The notes under the pieces are model-generated. The model was not told the origin of the DNA, made no database searches, and was given only the letters and a program-made list of their open reading frames with translations. 10,151 nucleotides of DNA from Thalassiosira profunda. Taxonomy: Eukaryota > Bacillariophyta > Thalassiosirophyceae > Thalassiosirales > Thalassiosiraceae. Positions 1 to 6,983 of the stretch are shown piece after piece (the stretch's first letter is position 1; the number at the start of each line of letters is the position of its first letter). A program made the position numbers and the translations under genes. The stretch spans positions 1 to 10,151 of the forward strand of contig JALLAP010003238.1 in NCBI GenBank assembly GCA_036939355.1. Direction: 5' to 3'.

Positions 1-3000
1 GATATCTCTCCAGCTCACAGGCCACTCACGACAGTAGATGGGCTTCCTCTGCAAATGGCGGATTCAATTTGTGAGCTGGGCGTTCATCGTCGTGGGCACA
101 AAACGTTGCTCCCCTAATAACTCACCACGGGAATGTAGGATCTCATTTGCAATACGCGCTCTTCTGGGGTAAAGTAAAAACTTCTCATCGTTCCATCCTT
201 GTGCCCGTTCAGCTTGTGCTTTTGGATGAAATAACCTCGCATCCGATTGACGTACCCCGACAATGTGCTCCACCAGGTACCGTAGAATACGCGGGATTTG
301 TAGGCCACCAACCTTCGGTGCAGGAGCACAAGTTGTGCAAAGAATCGTTAGACAAAAAGAGGCTTGACGAGCAGATGCAATGCAAGCAGATCTTCTCTCA
401 CTGATCTATCATGCCGTAGTAGTTCGTATTCAGATCCGGAATCACCGAGAGGAAGTCGTCTAAAAACACCACATCGTAGTGTTTCTTGAAGGCATCAAAG
501 AATGTCTTGTCCCTCTCGTCTGTGGCAATGTATAGCGTTGCTTTCTCGTACAGCTCACCCTTGCTCAGATCATAGAGCTTGTCAGCCGGCAGCTGGGTAG
601 GAGGGAATTGGAAATCTCCGCGTCTAACGTGCAATGCATCATAGATCCCATTGTGGTGGCTGGCGTTGTGTTTTGTGTTCCTTCTCGCGTGGTCCCGCAC
701 CGCCTCGACCACCCTCGCCGCGGCGCACATAATGTCATCGACGTAACGCAGATGGTCCCGAACAAAGCGCTTACTCCAGAGATCTTGCCTCCAATCCTAC
801 AAAGAGAGAATGAGAGTCGAGCGCCACGACAGCAACATCGATACATCCAGTCAGACTCACCGCGAAGAAGATGAAGGCATAGAAATGCGTCAGGAACCGC
901 ACGTTGCGTTCGACCTTCAGATGAATTAGCTTCGACTGCTGCAATGGCTTGTCGTATATGCAAAGGCCGGGTCGATCGGCGAGCATCTCCCGCATCCGCT
1001 CGGCCATGCTCGCGTTCACCGGCGTCGGGTGCCCGTTGAATTCCTCCAGCGTTGGCTTGGGCTTGCTGTACGACCCGTCCATTATTGCCTTCAGCGTCGT
1101 ATTGAGCTCGGTGATCGCCTCTGGTTCCGTCGACGAAGGTATGGCGAGGGCGCATTCCCACGAATCCCACTCGGGCGCGTTTCCGACAGTCCGGAGGTAC
1201 TTCCACAACGGCTGAAAGTCGCGCTTCTTTCCGCTCCCGTACTTTGTCGCGTTTAGCGGGGGATATTTTACCTCGCCGCTGCGAAAGTCCTTCAGCTTTC
1301 CCGCCACGCCTTCCCGCGTCAGGAACTCCTCCATCGTAATAACGTGGAAGCCCTTGTGCTCGATTGATACTGCAGTGGAGAGAGGTGAGCTACTCTCGTC
1401 GCAAAAGCACAGATACATGCACAAGGATCACTCACTCGCATCGAGGTGGAAGAAATCATTGAAGCTGAACGCAGATTGCTGCTCCCCCTTCGTCTTGTCG
1501 ATGAGGTACATCTTCTGCTCGGGCGGCAGTACCAACGTCCGTCCCATGGCGTGCGACATGACGAGCGCCGTTTCCATGGCCATGCGAATGTTACTGCAAT
1601 AAGAAAGAATTGATGAGCAAGATGCACCAAGTAGATAGATAAACATCATAATAATATCAGATACAACACTCACTTCCAGCCGCCGTGGTCCGGTTCGAAT
1701 GTCAGGAATCGCTCCGTGTCGTCCGGCGTGTGCGGATCGTTGAGCGGGTGCATCGGGCTGAGGTACGGCGCATCCGATGGGATGTCCGACCAGAACACCA
1801 TATCGTCAATTACTTGTCGATTGCTCGGTCCACCGTGGTCGGCGCAATTGAGGTGGGCCACTGGGTGCGGTTCGCCATCTGAAAGCTTCCCCTGGAGCTC
1901 GGCAGGATGTATGTTGTCGTAATTTTTGTGCGTGACATTGATCTGTGCGACAACTGGCTGCACCTTCTTTGCAGCCTCCTCACGATTGTCTGACGGCTTC
2001 TTCTCCGACTTTTTTGGTTCCACATTCGACTTTCCCACTCCCTCCGCCTCCCAGAAACCCAGCAACTCCACATCGAACACGAGCGTCGAATTCGCCGGTA
2101 TCTTCTCCCCCATCGCCCGACTGCCGTACCCGTACTCGCTCCGTATCACCAGCCGCGCCCGTTCCCCCGTCCGCATGGACGCGAACCCCTCCTCCCACCC
2201 TCGGATCACCTGCCCTTTCCCTAATGTAAAACTGAACGGCGTCCCTCGGTCGCGGGAGCTGTCGAACTTGTTCCCGTTCGCCAAAGTGCCCGTGTAGTGG
2301 GCGCTGATTTTCGATCCGGCGGGGGGTGGTCCCGGAGCGTCGGGAGCGGCCGGGGTTAAGATGGTTTTCACGACGCCGCCGTCGTGGGCGAACGAGACGT
2401 CCTCCGGCTTGAAGTTTGCATCCTTCTCTGACGTCTCCTTCTCGATCGTAATCCACTTTTGCTTCCCTCTCTCGCGGAATGCCAATAGCTCCACATCGAA
2501 CACCATGTCCGTCTTCGCCGGCTCCCCACCTAGAATTGAGGTGTACTCTCTCCGTATTGCAAACCTCGCCCGGTCCCCCAATTTCATCGTGGCAATCCCC
2601 TCCTCCCACCCCTTCATCACCTGCCCTTGTCCTCTCGTAAAGGTGTGCACCTCCCCGTGAAAAGGTGCGGCGTCACGCCATTTGTACGCGTCATCGGGCC
2701 GGTCGAACTCTCTTCCGTCGGTGGCCGTCTTGCCAATGTATCGCACGCGAATTTCAGCGTACGGCGGTGGTGGTCCCGGGGCTCCTTCCGGCGCCGGCTG
2801 CACGATTGTTTTCATGACCCCTCCGTCGTGGGCTTTGGACACGTCGATACTCTCGCGATCATCCTTGGTGCGTCGCTGACCGCTATCCAGGTGGATCGTC
2901 GCCTCCTCTTCACCGAACGGCGCACCGCGATCCACCGTCCCCGCCTGCCCCACCTTGAACGTTTTCCTCGCCGCGTCCGTTTTGGCCTTGATGAACCCAT

Positions 3001-3337
3001 CTAGCCTGTGCTGCAACGCGCTCTTTTTGTGTGGGAGGCCGGGCAGGTCCAGTTTTTTCGCTGGTTTTATGTGATGCATATGGGGCAGGTGGTCGGAATG
3101 CCACGCGATTTGCAATATCGATAGCAACGCAATGATTGCGCCGATGAGGTGGAGGAGGAGGTCGCTCTTGCGTCTCGGCCGGCAGGGTTGCTGCAACGAG
3201 GTCGACGGTGCATCTGCAGGGCTGTTGTTTGGTTGCGAGATAGGTGCGCTACGCGGCGCCTTCTTGTCCTTCCCGGCCCCGCCGTCATCGCCGCGGTGGC
3301 TGCCGCCGCCATTGGCGCCACCGGTGTGCTTGATCAT
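1..3337 (-). CDS. FKBP-FKBP-O-fucosyltransferase-like fusion, type II membrane protein (3' end outside window)
   Basis: Six exons join in frame: 3337-1674, 1593-1436, 1369-861, 796-402, 312-126 and 48-<1, giving 987 residues to the edge. Every intron is GT...AG, and the joins rebuild conserved sequence such as HGGWNNIRM (exons 1/2) and GMIDQLVAYKSR (exons 4/5). A Gly/Ser-rich N-terminus precedes one hydrophobic helix (about residues 60-79, signal-anchor type), then FKBP domain 1 (about 190-287), FKBP domain 2 (about 339-428), a Lys/Glu linker (429-465) and an O-fucosyltransferase-like region with GGWNN (552-556) and LHVRRGD (832-838). Domain 2 keeps the FKBP pocket: HYTG, KFDSS, GQVIRGW, YGYG, IPAN and FDVELLGF. 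Domain 1 has lost YGYG and the IP pair, so it is probably non-catalytic. Inferred role: a Golgi/ER lumenal enzyme coupling prolyl isomerisation with fucosyl or related transfer from a nucleotide sugar; acceptor unknown. The start is the first ATG after an in-frame stop, but its context is weak and an upstream exon is possible. Confidence 0.85.
49..125 (-). other. Intron 5 of the FKBP-fucosyltransferase gene
   Basis: Donor GTGAGTTATT after CCCGTG and acceptor CATTTGCAG, 77 nt, phase 0. The join gives SYIPVRKPIYCREWPVSWRDI, open to the left edge of the window. The unspliced frame would end at 114-116. The last exon is only seen for 48 nt, so this boundary is slightly less certain than the others. 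Confidence 0.8.
313..401 (-). other. Intron 4 of the FKBP-fucosyltransferase gene
   Basis: Donor GTGAGAGAAG and acceptor CACCGAAG, 89 nt, phase 2. The split codon CA|G gives GMIDQLVAYKSRVFYGT, matching the usual glycosyltransferase C-terminal pattern in which a short helix of this kind follows the sugar-nucleotide site. Reading through stops at 398-400. Confidence 0.88.
797..860 (-). other. Intron 3 of the FKBP-fucosyltransferase gene
   Basis: Donor GTGAGTCTGAC and acceptor CTCTCTTTGTAG, 64 nt, phase 0, the shortest intron in the window. The join reads FIFFADWRQDLWSKRFVRDHLRYVDD, continuous with the exon that carries HVRRGD. Confidence 0.9.
1370..1435 (-). other. Intron 2 of the FKBP-fucosyltransferase gene
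   Basis: Donor GTGAGTGATC after GATGCGA and acceptor CCACTGCAG, 66 nt, phase 1. The spliced product reads HLDAISIEHKGFHV. Without splicing the frame stops at 1428-1430. Confidence 0.88.
1594..1673 (-). other. Intron 1 of the FKBP-fucosyltransferase gene
   Basis: Donor GTGAGTGT and acceptor TTATTGCAG, 80 nt, AT-rich, phase 2. Removing it joins TGG-AA to T-AAC and restores the GGWNN signature of O-fucosyltransferase-like proteins, which supports both boundaries. Reading through instead reaches a stop at once (TGA at 1670-1672). Confidence 0.92.
1931..2051 (-). repeat. Linker-coding segment, source-like copy of the repeat found inverted in the MYND-gene intron
   Basis: This part of exon 1 encodes the Lys/Glu-rich linker directly after FKBP domain 2 (FDVELLGF) and before the fucosyltransferase region. 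Its minus strand matches the plus strand of 3753-3874. The core 1957-2011 matches 3796-3850 at 52 of 55 bases by hand alignment, including an unbroken 31-base run. The flanks match less well, roughly 70-85 percent. In this gene the segment is read as protein (KKSEKKPSDNREEAAKKVQ). Confidence 0.9.
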
Positions 3338-3613
3338 GTGCGGGGGCCGGCCGTCGAGCAGCGAGCAGCCGCTTTTGGCTTTTATTTCTCTTTGCCAGTC
3401 TTTGCTCAACTTGTGGCTACATACGTCTATTGTACCTACGTACGTTCAGCTTGACTGCTGCTGTGAGATGCTGTGGTGCCTCCTCCTCAAACAATACAAT
3501 GGTACTTCCTCTTTCTTTGATGGAGGTTTCGGGTCGATGTTCATGAACTTTCATTTACTACTTATGGTAGACACTGTGACAAATGATTTTTTAAGGCTCT
3601 CCGATCCACGCAA
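3338..3613 (-). promoter_or_regulatory. Intergenic region between the MYND gene 3' end and the FKBP-fucosyltransferase gene start
   Basis: The region must hold the transcript end of the MYND gene and the promoter plus 5' UTR of the downstream gene, both read leftwards. I see no convincing TATA box or other motif. The frame upstream of the chosen ATG is open for about 100 nt to a TGA without another ATG, so a non-coding leader or an unseen upstream exon are both possible. Confidence 0.45.
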
Positions 3614-5499
3614 TCAGGGACGTGGCGCCGAGATGTTGGCTGCATAGAAATTGGCATCTCCGTCCACCTGGGCCGTAGTGCAAACGAACTTGTGGCGTTT
3701 ATATCCCTTCTTCTGACAGTCTCGGTTGCAATACTTTGCCAACACACACCTGGAAGGCGGAAGGAGAGGGAAAGCAGAAGGCGGGAGCGAAGAAGAAGTC
3801 GGAGAAGAAGCCGTCAGACAATCGTGGGGATTCTGCAAAGAAGGTGCAGCAGGTGTCACACACAACAACATACGAACACACACCTGCCGCAGTTCAGAAG
3901 CTTGCCCTCGGGCGAGTTGCCGCAATAGGAACAGCACTCTCGGTCCTCCGACGTTGTCTTCAGTGCACGTATCAAGCATTTCACTTGCGGGGTGCCCATC
4001 TGCTCCACCGCCCCCACACTCATCTCGACCATGGATTTGCCTTGTTGGGAGATGCTCCCGTTGACCTTTGCGTCCCACAGTCGAGCGCCGACATGAACGA
4101 AGGCGTCCATTGCGGACTCATTCATCAACGTGACGCTAGCCAGGGCGGGACTGAAGTCGTGATTGTCCGCTGTGTTCAGTACAAGGCGCACGTTCTTCTC
4201 CTTCGCCTCAGCATCAGGCGTCACGAATGCCACGGCCTGAATCAGCATTCGTATAGACAGCCCCGCGAGCCCGGATTCTTTGTCGTTGGCAGCGTGCATC
4301 ATGGCGTTGCAGCCAGCTTGGTCTTTCTCGAGGATCGCTTTTACCACTGTTAAGCGCCCCCCGTCTATCTGTTCAATGAGCCGATTGAGGCAGAACGCCA
4401 CCCCCTCCGCGCATCCAAAGTGGCATGCCTGCTGCAGGCCCGCGCCGAAGTCGTCCTTCCCTTCCCGGGTCAGCCTGCAGGTGCACGGCATGCAGCCTTT
4501 GGCAGATTGACCCAGCGATTTTCCGTGTCCGTGCATCGGATTGTGCATGTCCTCGACCTCCCGATACCCGTGCGTTGCAATGGCATATGCCTCCTCGTCG
4601 GAGACGATGAGGGATGTGGCCCTTTGGCAAAAGTCCTCGATGCCAAATTCCGCCCTGGCCTTTTCCGATAGAACCGCTCGCATGTAAAAGGCCAATAGGT
4701 GCACCGTGATCGGAGGGGATCGCTTGCCAGATCCCGTCGCAGGGAAGAGGCAGAACGGAACTTGCGCCACCGTGGTTAGTATTTTGTTGAGGAGCTGCCT
4801 CCCCTCCTCCCGGAAGTCGATCGTTCCCGAATCCTCCCCGTCCGCGCTGCGATAGACTGCTCTCTTGACCTCCATCGATGCCAGGATCCTCACCGCCAGC
4901 ATTTCGTACCTCATCGACGACATGGGAATGCGCGGATGTTCTGGCAAAGGAGTTAGGCGTTGCGCTAGATACGCCATCAGCCCGGATTCCATCGGCTTGC
5001 CGTCATGATTTTCGGAGATGCGGGTGTAGTATGCATCGTCCCACCGCTTCAGCCTCTCCAGTGATTCCTCGCACTCCTTCATCAGCCGCTCCCGGTTCGG
5101 GTACGAGGCATCCCTGATCAATATTTCCATGCAGTGCAGCAGGTCTCCCTCCGCGAGGGAGTGATACATCTTCCGCTCGTCGTAGCTCGCTCCTGATCCG
5201 CGGGCGGTCGCCAGGTTCTCTCGCGCGGCGGACCGCCGCGCCAATATCTTCACGTTGTCCGGGTCGACCTCGAGGATGCTGGTGCACCCTCGGTTGACGT
5301 CCTCGTGTTGTCCCATTTTGAGCAGGCACACCGTGACGTTCGACCGCAGCGCGATGCCCAGGGGGGAGTTCTTGTCGTCGAGGATGTCGAGGCCGCTGTT
5401 CCAGAGGGCCACGGCCTGCCCGTACTCGTGCTCCCGGTAGGCGGCGTTCCCTCGCTCCTTCAGCCGCAGCGCGGCTTGTTCGGCCGTGTCGCCGCTCAT
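3614..5499 (-). CDS. TPR and MYND zinc-finger protein
   Basis: Two exons, 5499-3884 and 3749-3614, encode 583 residues. The N-terminus (about residues 8-95) is a tetratricopeptide-type helical region with typical pieces such as LKERGNAAYREHEYGQAV and the NVTVCLL / LEVDPDNVK pattern. The middle (about 340-480) is alpha-helical with weak ankyrin-like phrases (NAMMHAA; NTADNHDFSPALA), not firmly assigned. The C-terminus is a complete MYND finger with ligands C523, C526, C537, C540, C546, C550, H558 and C562 at canonical spacing (Cx2C, Cx2C, x5, C, x3, C, x7, H, x3, C). MYND fingers and TPRs both bind proteins, so a soluble adaptor or regulator is likely; no SET domain is seen, so methyltransferase activity is not supported. 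The start ATG follows GGAAACT and begins MSGDTAEQAALRLK. The single intron splits the finger between its third and fourth ligands and appears to be recently acquired. Confidence 0.9.
3741..3752 (-). repeat. Direct repeat copy B at the intron acceptor (putative target-site duplication)
   Basis: Minus-strand CAGGTGTGTGTT, identical to 3875-3886. Here the CAG is the acceptor and GTGTGTGTT starts exon 2, encoding the R-C-V of the zinc finger. Collapsing the two copies gives an uninterrupted ancestral exon. Confidence 0.85.
3750..3883 (-). other. Intron of the MYND gene, built from an inverted copy of the neighbouring gene's linker
   Basis: Donor GTGTGTGTTCG and acceptor CCGCCTTCCAG, 134 nt, phase 2, the longest intron here. 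Splicing gives CGRCVLAKYCNRDC and completes the MYND ligands; read-through gives CGRCVFVCCCV and a stop. The interior is pyrimidine-rich because it is antisense to Lys/Glu codons. An internal TTTGCAG would be a decoy acceptor: using it leads to an early stop. Confidence 0.92.
3753..3874 (+). repeat. Inserted 122-nt segment homologous to 1931-2051, opposite orientation
   Basis: The plus strand here can be read as KKKSEKKPSDNRGDSAKKVQ, matching the linker KKSEKKPSDNREEAAKKVQ of the downstream gene. DNA similarity runs from one flanking 12-mer to the other, strongest at 3796-3850. The segment lies entirely within the intron. Confidence 0.88.
3875..3886 (-). repeat. Direct repeat copy A at the intron donor (putative target-site duplication)
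   Basis: On the minus strand this reads CAGGTGTGTGTT. It overlaps the last three exon bases (CAG) and supplies the donor GTGTGTGTT. It is identical to 3741-3752. Confidence 0.85.
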
Positions 5500-5859
5500 A
5501 GTTTCCTTTGCAACTCAAGGGAAGGATGTGCCGTGGTGAAGAGGGGTGGGCCCCCAGCGTGCGTGGGTTGCTTGAGGCACGCAGAGCTGGGCAGTGTTTC
5601 GGGTTTCGGTTGCTTTGCTGGCTTCACTCTTTGTGTCAAGGTAATAAAACGGGGTACTGTTTATGAAGGGACTGTACACGTAGGAATCGAACACTTGGTT
5701 GCAAAAGAGTAGATAATTAGGAAGTACAAAGGGCCCCATAATTGAATTCCCCTCCCTCTTTGCCCCTTTCAATTTCAAGAGGTGGAGGTGGATGCACTAA
5801 CTCGGTGGATGCACTAACCCGGTGTATGCACTAAGGCCTGCTATCGAACAAAGGCAACC
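5500..5859. promoter_or_regulatory. Divergent intergenic region between the MYND and four-helix membrane protein genes
   Basis: This 360-bp region lies between two start codons and should hold both promoters and 5' UTRs. The only structured element I see is a 17-nt tandem repeat at 5787-5836, close to the rightward gene. No convincing open frame with an ATG or intron signal is present. Confidence 0.5.
5787..5836 (+). repeat. Tandem 17-nt repeat, three units
   Basis: The units are GGTGGATGCACTAACTC, GGTGGATGCACTAACCC and a third, GGTGTATGCACTAAGG, that is one base short and diverged. They end 24 bp before the ATG at 5860, so they lie in the 5' UTR or core promoter of the rightward gene. Confidence 0.85.
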
Positions 5860-6786
5860 ATGGCGCGAGCGAGATCGTGAGTTCCGCGGCGGGCTCCCCT
5901 CCTTTGTTTTTGGGCGCGCGCCCTTCTGGACTCACAATTCGCTTCTCTGCTTCACTGACCCGCGCAGCCAAAACTGTTGGCTCCTAGAGACCTGCCTCGC
6001 CGTCTCGGCCTTCGTCTGCATGTGGATCGGCTCGGTGCGGTGCAACTTCGTCCAATTCACGGATACCTCGGGGACGTCGCAGCCCATTTCCTTGACATTC
6101 GGAAGTAAGTACTTTGGAGCTTTCTTTGTATAATGCAGACGCCCGAGAGCGTGTTTGGCTCATCCACCCACGCGCCTTTGCGCCGTTTGCTATTTGCAGT
6201 ATGGTATTACAGGTTCTTTTCCCTCGTGTCGTCGGTGGATGGAACCTTCATCCTGCAATCTTGCCACGGGTACCCCGACGAGACTGACATCGATGACAGT
6301 TGGAAGGCGGGTAAGTCAACTAACTACTTTGTGCATGACAAATGCCCACATCTATCGAAGCTCGTCCTCATCCTCTTGTGATATCTGTTTGCAGCCCGTT
6401 CGTTCAGCGTCCTGGCGCTGATATTTGCCGTCGTCATTCTGGTTGCGAGCATCATACAATCTTGTGTTCAGGACCCCAGCAAATACTCGAGCGGGTGGAT
6501 CGCGCCGGCGTATCTCTTGACTGCCATCTTCCAGGGGTTGACCCTGCTCCTCTTGAATTCGAACGCCTGCTTGAACAATTCGCTGGTGCAGGATCTCGAG
6601 GATGGGGATCTGCAGGACATTACCTTCCCGGACACCTGTTCGTTGGGACAGGGCGCGAATCTGGTGATTGCGGCGACGTCGTTGTGGTTTGCGGCGGGAG
6701 TGGCGAGCTACGCGGCGCACAAGGCGGAGAAGGAAGAGTTTGCCGAGGAGGTGGATATGGGCCTGCGGGAGCCGTTGGCGGCGTGA
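5860..6786 (+). CDS. Four-transmembrane protein of unknown function
   Basis: Four exons, 5860-5876, 5968-6104, 6200-6310 and 6395-6786, encode 218 residues. The start ATG sits in a strong context (AACCATGG). Exon 1 is only 17 nt and ends at a GTGAGT donor; all three introns (91, 95 and 84 nt) have clear GTGAGT/GTAAGT donors and pyrimidine-rich CAG acceptors. Hydrophobic helices lie at about residues 11-28, 91-110, 124-142 and 176-196, with an acidic, charged C-terminal tail. The large first loop holds a GIWYY segment (51-55) followed by a cysteine at 73, and another cysteine at 31. This layout resembles the claudin/PMP22-like tetraspan plan, in which a W-GLW-C-C signature lies in loop 1, but the match is loose and I do not assign the family. 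Role unknown; membrane protein likely at the cell surface or an endomembrane. Confidence 0.85.
5877..5967 (+). other. Intron 1 of the four-helix membrane protein gene
   Basis: Donor GTGAGTTCC after AGATC and acceptor CCCGCGCAG, 91 nt, phase 2. The join reads MARARSQNCWLLETC. Without splicing the frame from the good-context ATG stops after six codons. Confidence 0.8.
6105..6199 (+). other. Intron 2 of the four-helix membrane protein gene
   Basis: Donor GTAAGTACT after TTCGGAA and acceptor GCTATTTGCAG, 95 nt, phase 1. The join reads ISLTFGIWYYRFF. Confidence 0.87.
6311..6394 (+). other. Intron 3 of the four-helix membrane protein gene
   Basis: Donor GTAAGTCAAC and acceptor TGTTTGCAG, 84 nt, phase 1. 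The join reads DSWKAARSFSVLALIFA, leading straight into the second membrane helix. Confidence 0.87.
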
Positions 6787-6983
6787 GATGACACTTTGGG
6801 AACAAAACGGAGTCGGTTTGGATATGCCTTTGAGCAGCCTCGGAGGCGAGCTTGTCGAGTGTAGATAAATGTTGAAGTTGTATTAACCATGGCCTGCACT
6901 TAAATTATCTTTTACACGCTCTCTTGTCACTATCAACACTCTGTTTCACAATCCTCTGTACAACAATACACCTTGTTGCATTC
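6787..6983. other. Convergent 3' intergenic region
   Basis: This 197-bp gap separates the stop codons of the four-helix and hemerythrin genes. It must carry both 3' UTRs and cleavage sites. No gene or repeat is seen; there is an AT-rich stretch around 6865-6915. Confidence 0.5.

Noticed and set aside
565..1206. 213-codon open frame on the minus strand, overlapping exons 3 and 4 of the fusion gene
   Set aside because: It runs through a confirmed intron (797-860) in another frame, is Arg-rich with no domain, and is a shadow of the real exons.
1980..2609. 209-codon minus-strand frame inside the FKBP exon
   Set aside because: Low-complexity Gly/Arg composition in the wrong frame of a clear FKBP-coding exon.
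3338..3409. Extended start of the fusion gene at 3409
   Set aside because: That position is TTG, not ATG; a eukaryotic gene is unlikely to use it. The first ATG is at 3337.
3750..3883. Inverted linker copies as a stem-forming or hairpin RNA element
   Set aside because: The two arms lie in different transcripts about 1.7 kb apart, with imperfect ends; a duplication explains them more simply.
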